A DNA stretch of 64,000 bases from Pedobacter sp. Hv1 (GTDB taxonomy: Bacteria; Bacteroidota; Bacteroidia; Sphingobacteriales; Sphingobacteriaceae). A model generated the notes under the pieces. The model was not told where the DNA came from. It made no database searches and saw nothing but the letters and a program-made list of their open reading frames with translations. The translations under genes and the position numbers were made by a program. The stretch lies in the NCBI RefSeq assembly GCF_001412215.1, contig NZ_LLWP01000003.1, positions 248,001-312,000 on the forward strand, in the 5' to 3' direction. This document shows positions 35,454 to 45,564 of the stretch, in pieces (the stretch's first letter is position 1; each line of letters begins with the position of its first letter).

Positions 35454-37034
35454 ATGGTTAATCCTGAAATAGAAAAAAGAAAGACGTTTGCAATTATTAG
35501 TCACCCCGATGCGGGAAAAACAACCTTAACAGAAAAGTTTTTGCTTTTTGGTGGGGCAATTAATACTGCAGGTGCCGTAAAACGGAACAAAGCAAACCAA
35601 AGCAGCACATCCGATTTTATGGAGATTGAAAAGCAACGTGGTATTTCGGTGGCTACCTCTGTAATGGGTTTCGAATACAATGGCAAACGGATCAATATCT
35701 TGGATACACCGGGTCACAAAGATTTCGCAGAAGATACCTATAGAACATTATCTGCAGTTGACAGTGTAATTTTGGTGGTAGACTGTGTAAAGGGAGTTGA
35801 GGAACAAACTGAAAAATTGATGTCGGTTTGTAGGATGAGAAATACCCCGGTAATCATTTTTGTAAACAAGATGGACCGTGAGGGTAAGGATGCATTTGAT
35901 CTTTTAGACGAAATTGAAAGTAAATTGAACATCAGTTTATGTCCTTTGAGTTGGCCAATTGGTCAAGGGCATACTTTTAAAGGTGTTTATAGCATTTATA
36001 ACAAACATCTCAATCTATTTGAACCTGATAAAACCAAAATCAGTACACCTGTTATCGAAGTAGGCAATCTGGAAGATGAACAATTGGCCAAGTTTTTACC
36101 TGCACAAGCCTTAACTACCTTAAAAGATGAACTAGAGTTAGTTGAAGGTGTTTATGGTAGTGTAGACAAAGATATGTACCTAGAGGGCTTATTGGCTCCA
36201 GTATTTTTTGGTAGCGCCATCAATAACTTTGGGATCAAAGAATTATTGGACACTTTCGTTAACATTGCCCCTAGCCCGAAAAGCAGAGAGGCAGAAGAAC
36301 GTGAAGTTTTAGCAACCGAAAAGACCTTTAGCGGATTTGTATTTAAGATCCATGCCAACTTAGATCCTAATCATCGTGATAGGATTGCCTTTTTAAGAGT
36401 TTGTTCTGGCAAATTTGAACGCAATAAATTCTTTTACCACACCAGAAACAACAAGAAAATCAAATTTTCTAACCCTATGGACTTTATGGCCAACGAAAAG
36501 AGCATTGTTGAAGAGGCTTGGCCTGGAGACGTTGTTGGCTTATATGATAGTGGAACCTTTAAAATTGGAGATACGTTAACTGAAGGCGAGAAATTGCAGT
36601 TTAAAGGCATTCCTAGCTTCTCGCCTGAGATTTTTAAGGAAGTTGAGAATAGAGACCCGCTTAAGACAAAACAATTAGAAAAAGGGCTACAACAATTAAC
36701 AGAAGAAGGGGTAGCACAGTTATTTGTAATGCAACCCGGTAACCGTAAAGTAATTGGTGCTGTGGGCGATCTACAGTTTGAGGTAATTGCGTTTAGATTA
36801 GAGCATGAATATGGTGCAAAAGCACATTTCAGGATGTTAAGTTACAGTCGCTCTAATTGGGTAACGTCTAAAGATCCAAAAAAATTAGAAGAGTTTTTAA
36901 AACGGAAACAACAACATATTGGCGAAGACAAAGATGGTAACCCGGTTTATTTAGCTGACAACGAATTTATGATCAATATGACGATGAGAGATTATCCAGA
37001 TATTGAGTTCCATAAAACGAGTGAGTTTAAGTAA
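35454..37034 (+). CDS. prfC: peptide chain release factor 3
   Basis: 526 residues, GTPase that recycles RF1/RF2 from the ribosome. G1 [13 protein letters not shown], switch I region [14 protein letters not shown]3 [16 protein letters not shown]4 NKMDREG, followed by the EF-Tu-like domain 2 and the RF3 C-terminal domain ([33 protein letters not shown]). Monocistronic; TAGTCAA tandem repeats follow it. Confidence 0.97.
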   Translation: MVNPEIEKRKTFAIISHPDAGKTTLTEKFLLFGGAINTAGAVKRNKANQSSTSDFMEIEKQRGISVATSVMGFEYNGKRINILDTPGHKDFAEDTYRTLSAVDSVILVVDCVKGVEEQTEKLMSVCRMRNTPVIIFVNKMDREGKDAFDLLDEIESKLNISLCPLSWPIGQGHTFKGVYSIYNKHLNLFEPDKTKISTPVIEVGNLEDEQLAKFLPAQALTTLKDELELVEGVYGSVDKDMYLEGLLAPVFFGSAINNFGIKELLDTFVNIAPSPKSREAEEREVLATEKTFSGFVFKIHANLDPNHRDRIAFLRVCSGKFERNKFFYHTRNNKKIKFSNPMDFMANEKSIVEEAWPGDVVGLYDSGTFKIGDTLTEGEKLQFKGIPSFSPEIFKEVENRDPLKTKQLEKGLQQLTEEGVAQLFVMQPGNRKVIGAVGDLQFEVIAFRLEHEYGAKAHFRMLSYSRSNWVTSKDPKKLEEFLKRKQQHIGEDKDGNPVYLADNEFMINMTMRDYPDIEFHKTSEFK

Positions 37035-37041
37035 GGCCAAG

Positions 37042-37086
37042 TAGTCAATAGTCAATAGTCAATAGTCAATAGTCAATAGTCAATAG
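37042..37086. repeat. heptamer tandem repeat TAGTCAA, six copies
   Basis: Six perfect copies of TAGTCAA plus TAG begin 8 bases after the prfC stop, between convergent genes. No hairpin or T-run terminator is seen here. Such a simple repeat can change copy number by slippage. Confidence 0.9.
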
Positions 37087-37144
37087 ATTGAACTTTGTTG
37101 GTTAATTGATATTGCCTGTTTGTACTGTTAATTACTTTTTAATT

Positions 37145-38332
37145 CTAGGTGCTTGCTAGTTGTGGCTGTGGCTCTTTTGGCATTCGGCTTGCCTTGTAAA
37201 GCATAAATACCCAGATCATAAAAAATGGCACACTCATAATGGTCAATAATACCGGATAAGCTGATGATATTTTAGGGAATAACAGCAATGGAAAATTACA
37301 AGATAAGACGATTGTAATCCACAGTAACCAGACTTTCCATGGTTTTCGATCGCTTAATACATACCATATCCCCACGGCTGGTGCTGCAATAATATAAGTG
37401 CAATCTTCCGTTCCTGTACTAAATAACACCGGAAACATCAATGTAGAACCTAATATCAACAGCTGAAAAGTCGTTTTTTGATAGGCTTTAATATTAAGGT
37501 AAGGCAGCCCAAACAAGGCAACCCCAGCAATCAAAAATACCATATTCGGGAGGTTATGATTAACATATATGCTCCTGATAAAACCCATAATTGAGATATC
37601 AAGGTTGTTTTCGGTAATGTTACTTGCATTTTTGTGGATCAGAGAAACAGTCCATTCTTTGTAAGCATTAAGGATGAACTCTGGCGAAGAGAATAACATT
37701 GGTAATACAAAGAATACAGCCGACCACAAGATCAAATAGGCAATGAACCTTTTTTTATCTTTTACAAAAAAGAAAAATGCCAAGCCTACAATGCCGTAAA
37801 GTTTAATAAAAGTACCTAGGGCAATAAGCATAGTAGACCAAATACCCTTATTTTTATTTAAAAGTGTATAACTCAAAATAATAAATGCCCCTGAAGCCGG
37901 ATTAAATTGTTGACTAAGCGTTGCCGAAGCAATACATGGAATAGCAATAAAAAACAATGGCAGTTTATCTTTAATAGGAATGGTTTCTATGGCCTTAAAT
38001 AGCACAATTGTATTAAATAGGTTCCATGCTAAAAAACCCAGTGCATTGGGCAGGGCTGCAAAAGGCATAAAAAAGACACTAAAAATTGGTCCGTAATGGT
38101 TCGCATCAAAATGGTACGCAGGGTAACCTACATAAAAAGAAGTCTGATTAATTAGATTTCTGCATGTATTTTCAAAAATCAAATAGTTGTTATATCTGTG
38201 TGTAATCAGAGATTGGACCACACAAAAAACAGCAATCAATAGCCAGATAATTAGGGCAAGTCTTTTCTTCTGATCGTAGGTTTGAAAAGAAAAAAAATTA
38301 GGGAACAATTGTAGGGATCTTACTTCTTTCAT
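37145..38332 (-). CDS. GT87-like (DUF2029) integral membrane protein
   Basis: 395 residues with about ten membrane helices. The frame starts three codons earlier at TTG, but the ATG at 38332 (MKEVRSLQLF) is preferred. The pattern of a lumenal loop with NHYGPIFSVFFMPFAALPN after the first helix, then repeated Leu/Phe-rich helices, resembles glycosyltransferase family 87 / DUF2029 mannosyltransferases that use polyprenyl-phosphate sugars. Substrate unknown. It lies downstream of the aminotransferase terminator, as a separate unit. Confidence 0.75.
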   Translation of the reverse strand: MKEVRSLQLFPNFFSFQTYDQKKRLALIIWLLIAVFCVVQSLITHRYNNYLIFENTCRNLINQTSFYVGYPAYHFDANHYGPIFSVFFMPFAALPNALGFLAWNLFNTIVLFKAIETIPIKDKLPLFFIAIPCIASATLSQQFNPASGAFIILSYTLLNKNKGIWSTMLIALGTFIKLYGIVGLAFFFFVKDKKRFIAYLILWSAVFFVLPMLFSSPEFILNAYKEWTVSLIHKNASNITENNLDISIMGFIRSIYVNHNLPNMVFLIAGVALFGLPYLNIKAYQKTTFQLLILGSTLMFPVLFSTGTEDCTYIIAAPAVGIWYVLSDRKPWKVWLLWITIVLSCNFPLLLFPKISSAYPVLLTIMSVPFFMIWVFMLYKASRMPKEPQPQLAST

Positions 38333-38437
38333 TTGTATCAAAAATAATACAATGTATTGATTTTCAAAATATTTTTACATAATTTAACAAATGGGCCAAT
38401 AGTAGCTCGAAAGTGCAGGAGTTGCACAGCTATTCAT

Positions 38438-38471
38438 AATAAACCCTCTTCAGTTTTGAAGAGGGTTTATT
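38438..38471 (-). terminator. hairpin terminator of the argH-aminotransferase unit
   Basis: AATAAACCCTCTTCA is perfectly complementary to 38457-38471 with a 4-base loop. It lies about 47 bases after the aminotransferase stop on the minus strand. AT-rich ends give the stem A/U tracts on both sides. Confidence 0.7.
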
Positions 38472-38517
38472 GTCTTTATCATTTGCCCATTTATAGGAGG
38501 CTTGTTAATGTAGTTAA

Positions 38518-39771
38518 CTACTTCAAGCTACTTAATGCTGCTGCAATTCTAGGCATCATGTTTTTAATATCCGCCAAAGAACAACCGCCAATAGAAGCTC
38601 TGAACCAAGGCATATTGTCTTCATTACCAAATGCAGAGAAAGGCACAAGCGCTACCTGCGCTTCTTTAATTAAGTAAAAGTTTACATCTGCACTGTTTTT
38701 CAGCAAATCGCCAGCTGGCGTAGTTTTACCAATATAGTCTATTTTTAATGTGAGGTAGATGGCACCCATAGGTACTACCGCATCTACATTAAACCCTTCT
38801 GTTTTTAAGTGTTGGAAACCATTGTACAACTCATCTAAACTCGCTTGAACTTGGCTTTTAAAACTGGTAAGGAAAGTATCTACCTGAGTTTTATCTTTAA
38901 AATAACTTGCTACCGCAACTTGCTCTGCTTTTGGAGCCCAAGCACCAATATGGCCTAAAAGCGATTTCATTTTACTAATGATATTTTCTGGTCCAAATGC
39001 CCAACCTACTCTTACACCAGTAGAAGCTAAACATTTAGAAATTCCATCAATATAGATCACATAATCTTTTAATTCAGGACGTAAACTTACCGGGTTTACA
39101 TGTTCTTTGCCAAAAGTAAGCAAAGAGTAAATCTGGTCGTACATGATGTACAGTGGCTTTTCGTCTGCTTTACGCGATTTATTTTCTTCAATCACAATGT
39201 CGCAGATTTCTGCCAGCTGCTGCTCTGTAAACATGGTACCCGTAGGGTTAAGTGGAGAACAAAGTGCCAGTAAAGTTGCGTCTTTTAAATGTGGTTTGAG
39301 CTGGGCTGCCGTAGGCATAAAATTATTTTCTACCGTAGTTTCAACCGCAACTCCATTTGCCGAAGAAAGATGGCAATAGTGGTTATTGTTCCAAGATGGT
39401 GCTGGATAAATTACTTTATCTCCAGGATCGATCAAGGCTAAATAAGTTGCATAGATGAGTGGACGTGAACCTCCAGCAACCAAAATATCTTTAACAGTAT
39501 AAGCCAATTGATAACGGTCTGCCAATACCTCGGTAATGGTTTCGCGTAATGCTAAAATACCGTCGGCAGGTGGATAATTGGTATGCCCTTCTTGATAAGC
39601 CTTTACAATAGCTTCTTCTAAAGCTTCGGGAATAGGAAAAATGGATGGATCGAAATCTCCAATGGTTAAATTGGCAATTTGTGCACCCTTTCGCTTCATT
39701 TCGTTAACCTCGTTGCCGATTTTAATAATCTCTGAGCCGATAAGTGTGTTTGCTAATACAGATACATTCAT
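38518..39771 (-). CDS. pyridoxal phosphate-dependent aminotransferase (class I/II)
   Basis: 417 residues, fold type I. Motifs: YPPADGILALRETI, CSPLNPTGTMF, MYDQIYSLLTFG and the PLP-binding Lys in YIDGISKCLASTGVRVGW. The C-terminal Arg region is WFRASIGG. It could transfer amino groups from aspartate or an aromatic amino acid; the sequence alone does not decide. It starts 25 bases after argH on the same strand, so it may serve amino-acid synthesis with it. Confidence 0.88.
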   Translation of the reverse strand: MNVSVLANTLIGSEIIKIGNEVNEMKRKGAQIANLTIGDFDPSIFPIPEALEEAIVKAYQEGHTNYPPADGILALRETITEVLADRYQLAYTVKDILVAGGSRPLIYATYLALIDPGDKVIYPAPSWNNNHYCHLSSANGVAVETTVENNFMPTAAQLKPHLKDATLLALCSPLNPTGTMFTEQQLAEICDIVIEENKSRKADEKPLYIMYDQIYSLLTFGKEHVNPVSLRPELKDYVIYIDGISKCLASTGVRVGWAFGPENIISKMKSLLGHIGAWAPKAEQVAVASYFKDKTQVDTFLTSFKSQVQASLDELYNGFQHLKTEGFNVDAVVPMGAIYLTLKIDYIGKTTPAGDLLKNSADVNFYLIKEAQVALVPFSAFGNEDNMPWFRASIGGCSLADIKNMMPRIAAALSSLK

Positions 39772-39796
39772 TTGATATAGGTTTAAGGTATAATAC

Positions 39797-41128
39797 TTAG
39801 GCTAATAAACTCGCTATAGCCTGGTTTGTTCTCTCAAATTGAAATTGTGCCAATACATTGTTCATCATGGTCTCAATTTCTGGATTGCATAGGTTGCCAA
39901 TGCTTCCCTCGTGGGTATGTTTAACTGTTTTATTTGGTGCAAAAGTGCCATCCTCAATGGTTTCGCCAACAATTTTATAGGCTTCTCTAAATGGAATTCC
40001 GCTTAAGGCCAATTCATTTACTACATCTACACTAAACAGGTAATCGTATTTTTTATCGTCCAAAATACCATCTTTTACCTTGATATTTTGCAACATAAAG
40101 GTGGTCATTTCCAAACATTCGTTCAATGAGGTAATGGCCGGAAAAAGGTTTTCTTTTAACAATTGGAGATCGCGATGGTAACCAGATGGAAGATTGGTGG
40201 TCATCATGGCAATTTCATTTGGCAAAGCCTGAATTTTATTGCAACGCGAACGGATCAGTTCAAAAACATCTGGGTTCTTTTTATGTGGCATAATACTCGA
40301 ACCTGTAGTTAGTTCGTCAGGGAAACTGATAAATCCAAAGTTCTGGTTAATGAACAAGCACACATCCATTGCCATTTTAGCTAAAGTAGCCGCAACTGAC
40401 GACATGGCCTGTGCCAAAATCCTTTCGGTTTTACCTCTTCCCATTTGTGCATACACCACATTGTAGTTCAATTGTTCGAAACCCAATAATTTTGTGGTTA
40501 ATGTTCTATTTAAAGGAAAAGATGAGCCATAACCTGCTGCTGAACCTAAAGGGTTTTTATTACAGACTTTATATGCCGCCAACATCATTTCCATATCATC
40601 AGCCAAACTTTCTGCATAAGCACCAAACCATAAACCAAAAGAAGATGGCATGGCAATTTGCAGGTGGGTATACCCTGGCAATAATTTATCGTGATGTGTA
40701 TTGCTTAAATTGATCAGTTGTGTAAACAAGGTAGCCGTATTTTCTACCATTTCTTGGATACAGGCCCTAAAATATAGCTTTAGATCTACCAAAACCTGGT
40801 CATTACGTGAACGACCACTATGGATTTTTTTTCCAGCTTCACCAATTCGTTGGGTCAATAACCACTCTACCTGCGAATGTACATCCTCAACACTATCGTC
40901 TATGGTAAATTTACCTTCAGCAATTTCTGTATAAATGGTTTTCAAAGCTGCCTTAACTGCTGTTAATTCTGATGGGCTTAACAAGTTGATCGTCGCCAAC
41001 ATTTCTACATGTGCTAAAGATCCTAAAACATCAAAAGCAGCCATTTGTAAATCCAGTTCCCTGTCTTTACCAACGGTAAATGCCTCAATCCCTTTGTTCA
41101 CTTCAATGTTTTTTTGCCAGATCTTCAT
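39797..41128 (-). CDS. argH: argininosuccinate lyase
   Basis: 443 residues. It splits argininosuccinate into arginine and fumarate, the last step of arginine synthesis. Signature TGSSIMPHKKNPDVFELIR with HSGRSRNDQV and TPFHTHLQ-like GYTHLQIAMPSSFG. It is away from the main arginine operon (45-55.8 kb) and forms its own unit with the aminotransferase. Confidence 0.96.
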   Translation of the reverse strand: MKIWQKNIEVNKGIEAFTVGKDRELDLQMAAFDVLGSLAHVEMLATINLLSPSELTAVKAALKTIYTEIAEGKFTIDDSVEDVHSQVEWLLTQRIGEAGKKIHSGRSRNDQVLVDLKLYFRACIQEMVENTATLFTQLINLSNTHHDKLLPGYTHLQIAMPSSFGLWFGAYAESLADDMEMMLAAYKVCNKNPLGSAAGYGSSFPLNRTLTTKLLGFEQLNYNVVYAQMGRGKTERILAQAMSSVAATLAKMAMDVCLFINQNFGFISFPDELTTGSSIMPHKKNPDVFELIRSRCNKIQALPNEIAMMTTNLPSGYHRDLQLLKENLFPAITSLNECLEMTTFMLQNIKVKDGILDDKKYDYLFSVDVVNELALSGIPFREAYKIVGETIEDGTFAPNKTVKHTHEGSIGNLCNPEIETMMNNVLAQFQFERTNQAIASLLA

Positions 41129-41308
41129 TTTTAGATAATGCTATCGCTATAAGTACTTTAAAATAATGGCAAAAGTACAAATAATACGTAAGAATTAGGA
41201 GGTGAAGAGATTTTGATTAATCAAATGCAACATTATTGCAAATAATTAAGGCCTTAATAAAGAGTTTTCATATTTAAATATTATTTTAGCAGAAACAAAT
41301 CCTTAGAT

Positions 41309-44155
41309 ATGAAGAATTTAAAATTAATCTTACTCGTTTTTGCAATTCCATTTGTTGCAAAAACGTATGCGCAACAAAAGCCTGCGCTAACTTGGAAAGA
41401 TGTTTCGAAGTGGACATTTAACCGAGGTAATGCTTTATCGCCAGATGGCCAATGGATGGCTTGGGCAAGTGGGCCTACGGAAGGCGATTTGAAAATGACC
41501 ATCCGCAAAACATTAGATACCCTAAGCTATACCTACCCAATAGGTGCCAACGCAAGTGGTTTATCTTTCTCTAAAGACTCTAAATACGCTGCCTTTAGGG
41601 TTTCTGCAAAAGATGCAGAGGCTAAAGCTGCCAGAAAAACAAACAAACCTTTGTATGATAAGCTGATGTTGGTTGCTTTGGCAGACAATAAGCAGACTAC
41701 TTTTGAGCGTGTAAGAAGTTTTAGTTTTTCGGGCGATTCTCCATCGTGGATTGCTATTCAGTTTGTGGCTCCAGAAGGTGCGCCAAAAGACCCAACCGCA
41801 GCAAAGGGAACGGATGTACTCTTGTATAACCTTGCTACTAAAAAGAGTTTCAATTTGGGCAATGTGGCCGAATTTTCATTTAACAAAGCAGGCGATCAAT
41901 TGGCTTATACAGTTGATGCCAATGGACAGAATGGAAATGGTGTTTTTTTAAGAGACATGAAAACTGGCATTACTACTGCTTTAGATAACGACAAAGCAAG
42001 CTATAAAAGCATTAGCTGGAATGAAGTGGGCAATGCTTTTGCCTTATTGAAATCTAACAAGGATGAAAAATACAAAGATGAGGTATTCAGCATTATCGGC
42101 ATTAGTAAGATTAATGGCGAACTAACCAGTAAAGTAACTTATAATGGTATTGAAGATAGCTCTTTCCCAAAAGGAATGGGCATCAATACCAATGCAAACC
42201 CTTATTGGTCTGATGATCAAACCACTTTATTCTTTGGCATTAACACCTTGGCTAAAAAGGAAGATAAAAAACCAGAAGGAAAAACCGACAGTTTAGCAAA
42301 AGCAAAACCAGAGGCGAAACCAGAGCCTAAAAAAGATGACATTGAAAAACCAGACATGATAATCTGGAACTGGCAAGATAAACGCCTACAATCTGCTCAA
42401 CAGACACAAGAGATGAGAGACAAGAGCTTTAATTATACCAGTTCTTATCGCGTTGCAGATAAAAAATTCACTCAATTGGCAGATAGCAATATGCGCTCAG
42501 TAAGTGTTGCACCTAAACAGTTATATGCGATTGGTTACGACAATACCAATTACGAATTGATGAGCAATTTAGATGGACAAAGCTATACGGATGTTTATTT
42601 GATTGACCTGAAATCTGGCGTCAAAAAAAGACTGTTCGAAAAAATGTATACCACCAATGGTGGAGGACGTTTAGCGCTTGCGCCAAACGGTAAAATTGCG
42701 AGCTATTATGTAGATGGTGCATTCTATAGCATTAACTTAGAAACAGGTCAAACCGCTAATTTAACTGGCAACATCAAGGCCTCATTTGTAAATGAACTGG
42801 ATGATCATAATATCAATAAACCAGCTACCTCAAACTTAGGTTGGTCTGCAGATTCTAAATATGCATTGATTACGGATAACTACGACCTTTGGAAAATTTC
42901 TGCAGATGGTAAAAGTGTAGTTGCACTTTCAGACAACTGGAAAAGCAAAAAATCTGAAGTAGCGGGTCGCTTGCGTATTTATCAAGATGAGAAGGGTACT
43001 GATTTGGCCAAAGACCAATACTTTAGCGTATTTAATGTTAAAGATAAAAAAGGTGGTATTGGGATTTTACCTGCTGGAAAAAACAAAATCGACATCTTGT
43101 TTATGGACGATAACAGTTATGGAGGTTTTACCAAAGCTGAAACAGGAAAAGTTTTTGTGTACACCAAGAGCAATTCTCAAGAATCGCCGGCTTTTTATGC
43201 AAGTACAAGTAGTGATTTAGCCGCAGCTAAAAAAGTAAATTCAAATACCCCAGACCAAGCCAAATATGCATGGACATCTGGTGTGAAATTGATCAGCTAT
43301 GTAAGTGCAAATGGCGATAGTTTACAAGCTGCTTTATATTTACCAGCTAACTATATACAAGGAAAATCTTATCCAACAATTACTTATATCTACGAACGCT
43401 TAACTGATGGGTTGAATAACTATGCTATGCCAGGTTTCCCTAGTGGAGGTTTTAACAAGGCTGTATACCTGAGCAACGGTTATGCAGTTTTAGAACCAGA
43501 TATCAAATATAAAATGAACGAACCAGGAATGTCGGCTGTAGCCTGTGTAGTGCCTGCGGTTAAAGCTGCTATTGCAACTGGCATTGTTGATGCTAAAAAC
43601 GTAGCCATCCATGGTCACTCTTGGGGTGGTTACCAAACTTCATTTTTAATTACCCAAACCAATATTTTTAAAGCTGCTGCTGCAGGTGCACCATTAACTA
43701 ACATGATCAGTATGTACAGTTTGATCTATTGGAACAGTGGAGGTACTAACCAAGCTATTTTTGAAGCTAGCCAAGGCAGGTTAACACCAGGTTATTGGGA
43801 CAATTGGGATGCTTTTGCCCGTAACTCTCCGGTCTATCACATCAAAAAGGTACAAACGCCATTGTTATTATTACACAATGATAAAGATGGTGCTGTAGAC
43901 TTTACACAAGGTATAGAGTATTATAATGGTTTAAGAAGATTAAACAAACCAGTGGTGATGATCACTTATCGTGGCGAAAACCACGGTATTGCCAAATTAC
44001 CAAACCGTAAAGATTATGCGGTACGTATGCTAGAATATTTTGATTACATGTTAAAAGGTAAACCAGCTCCAGAATGGTGGAGCAAAGGTGTAAACCGTTT
44101 AGACATGGAAAAACACTTAGAAACCAGAGCTTTTAGCGAAGCTGAAGAAAACTAA
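41309..44155 (+). CDS. S9 family prolyl oligopeptidase-like peptidase (secreted)
   Basis: 948 residues with signal peptide (ending near AKTYAQ). The N-terminal 640 residues are a propeller with blades such as WSDDQTTLFFGI and WSADSKYALITD. A Lys/Glu/Pro-rich insert lies at about residues 315-350. The C-terminal hydrolase has the nucleophile in IHGHSWGGYQTS, Asp in LLLHNDKDGAVDF and His in YRGENHGIAK. Substrates are probably peptides outside the cytoplasm. Single gene closed by a strong terminator. Confidence 0.92.
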   Translation: MKNLKLILLVFAIPFVAKTYAQQKPALTWKDVSKWTFNRGNALSPDGQWMAWASGPTEGDLKMTIRKTLDTLSYTYPIGANASGLSFSKDSKYAAFRVSAKDAEAKAARKTNKPLYDKLMLVALADNKQTTFERVRSFSFSGDSPSWIAIQFVAPEGAPKDPTAAKGTDVLLYNLATKKSFNLGNVAEFSFNKAGDQLAYTVDANGQNGNGVFLRDMKTGITTALDNDKASYKSISWNEVGNAFALLKSNKDEKYKDEVFSIIGISKINGELTSKVTYNGIEDSSFPKGMGINTNANPYWSDDQTTLFFGINTLAKKEDKKPEGKTDSLAKAKPEAKPEPKKDDIEKPDMIIWNWQDKRLQSAQQTQEMRDKSFNYTSSYRVADKKFTQLADSNMRSVSVAPKQLYAIGYDNTNYELMSNLDGQSYTDVYLIDLKSGVKKRLFEKMYTTNGGGRLALAPNGKIASYYVDGAFYSINLETGQTANLTGNIKASFVNELDDHNINKPATSNLGWSADSKYALITDNYDLWKISADGKSVVALSDNWKSKKSEVAGRLRIYQDEKGTDLAKDQYFSVFNVKDKKGGIGILPAGKNKIDILFMDDNSYGGFTKAETGKVFVYTKSNSQESPAFYASTSSDLAAAKKVNSNTPDQAKYAWTSGVKLISYVSANGDSLQAALYLPANYIQGKSYPTITYIYERLTDGLNNYAMPGFPSGGFNKAVYLSNGYAVLEPDIKYKMNEPGMSAVACVVPAVKAAIATGIVDAKNVAIHGHSWGGYQTSFLITQTNIFKAAAAGAPLTNMISMYSLIYWNSGGTNQAIFEASQGRLTPGYWDNWDAFARNSPVYHIKKVQTPLLLLHNDKDGAVDFTQGIEYYNGLRRLNKPVVMITYRGENHGIAKLPNRKDYAVRMLEYFDYMLKGKPAPEWWSKGVNRLDMEKHLETRAFSEAEEN

Positions 44156-44159
44156 AATA

Positions 44160-44191
44160 AAAAAAAGCGGGTCAATTGACCCGCTTTTTTT
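44160..44191. terminator. bidirectional terminator between convergent genes
   Basis: A perfect palindrome: A7, GCGGGTCAATTGACCCGC, T7. It works on both strands, for the S9 peptidase gene and for the NAD(P)-binding gene. Confidence 0.9.
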
Positions 44192-44201
44192 ATGCCTCAT
44201 T

Positions 44202-44840
44202 TTATGTACTTGTAATAAAAGGGGCTTTCCTTACATAGGTACGGTCTGTTAACTGCTCAATTAAAAAGAGCGCTAAATCTGTCGCACTAATTTGATCTCC
44301 TGGGCAATCTTCCAGATCAACTCTTACTTCACTTATGGTATCTGTTTGCTCAATCATAGGCAATCTTACCAGTGTCCAATCAATGTCGCTTTGCACCAAT
44401 GTTTCGTACTCAACTTGTTTATCAGCGGTAGTTAATGGATAGTTCGCTTTCATCCAATCTGTCCCAAACTTGGTTTTAGGACTTTTTCGATCAAATGGCG
44501 TATCTACATTCAAACCCGTAAGTAGGATATACCTTTGCAATTTAAACTCCTGCATTACTTCGATGATATTTCTACTTACCTGACTAAAAACAGAAGGCTC
44601 CCCTACGGGTTGCCCCACTGCACTGATTACAACTTGGCAATCTTTAAGTAGCTGCCGAATAGCAGTGATATCTCTGGCATCTCCCTGAACAATCTCGATC
44701 AAGGGGTGATGGAGTTGAAATTGCTCTGGATAGCGCAATAGGACTTTAATTAGAAAGCCTTGAGCCAATAAGTTTTTAACGATGTATTTTCCTGATTTTC
44801 CGGTGCCGCCGATTACGGCAACTTTGGTTTGTTGTGTCAT
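44202..44840 (-). CDS. NAD(P)H-binding protein (atypical SDR)
   Basis: 212 residues from the ATG at 44840 (MTQQTKVAVIGGTG), which follows a purine-rich AAGAAGAAA; the frame opens 8 codons earlier at a TTG that I reject. Rossmann motif GGTGKSGKYIV; then VVISAVGQPVG and LTGLNVDTPFDRKSP. It matches the NAD(P)-binding family related to NmrA and flavin reductase. Substrate unknown. Confidence 0.85.
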   Translation of the reverse strand: MTQQTKVAVIGGTGKSGKYIVKNLLAQGFLIKVLLRYPEQFQLHHPLIEIVQGDARDITAIRQLLKDCQVVISAVGQPVGEPSVFSQVSRNIIEVMQEFKLQRYILLTGLNVDTPFDRKSPKTKFGTDWMKANYPLTTADKQVEYETLVQSDIDWTLVRLPMIEQTDTISEVRVDLEDCPGDQISATDLALFLIEQLTDRTYVRKAPFITST

Positions 44841-44994
44841 TTTCTTCTTTATAAAATTTAGCAATATGAATTTATCCGGTTCATCAGATCGATTAAACCG
44901 TTATGCAGAAAAGAATATTTCTGCCTTGTTAAATATTTATAAAGAGATTTTAATAAGCGAAGATAGCGAATGAAGGGCAAATGCCAAGTTTAAT

Positions 44995-45564
44995 TTACCA
45001 CCTGGCCTTTAATTCATCCCATTCTGTTTTAAGGATGCTATAAAAAACGGTATTTCTAATAAATCCATCTTTAATTTTCATGTGCTCACGAAGGGTGCCT
45101 TCATATTTGGCTCCAATTTTCTCCATTGCCCTACGCGATTGTAGGTTTCGTTCGTCTGCTTTAAGTTCGATACGGTTTAGGCCTAAGGTTTCAAATCCAT
45201 ATTTAAAGATTTCATATTTCATTGCCCTATTTATTCCTGAACCTTGAAAGTCTTTACCAATCCAGGTCCAGCCTATTTGTCCACGCTCATCTTTCCAGCT
45301 AATTTCTGCCAAACGGGTACATCCAGCTACTTTTCCTGTCTTTGCTTCTATAATTGTCCAAACGGCGGCTGTTCCTTCCTCTCTATCATTAATTGCACTT
45401 TCGATATATTTTTTCAGCTCACCGGGTTCGCTCAAGTCTTTTAAGCCATACACCCATAATTCTTTTTCTTGTGCAATTGGCCAAAGTGCAGCCTCATCAC
45501 TTAGTGCCAACGGCCTTAAAATTACCTACTCATTTTGAAGGGTGACTTTTAGCTTATTTTCCAT
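44995..45564 (-). pseudogene. RimJ/RimL-like GNAT acetyltransferase interrupted by an early stop
   Basis: The ATG at 45564, which overlaps the argE stop, starts MENKLKVTLQNE, then an in-frame TAG (45526-45528), then VILRPLALSDEAALWP and a complete GNAT domain (GQIGWTWIGKDFQGSGINRAMKYE, LNRIELKADERNLQSRRAMEKIGAKYEG). Proteins of this family read E-x-VxLRPL across this point, so the TAG replaces a single codon; AAG to TAG is the simplest change. The remaining frame could restart only at a TTG (45510) inside the first strand. It is an inactivated gene or a sequencing error. Confidence 0.8.

Noticed and set aside
37042..37086. CRISPR-like direct repeats
   Set aside because: Seven-base contiguous repeats without spacers, no cas genes in the window.
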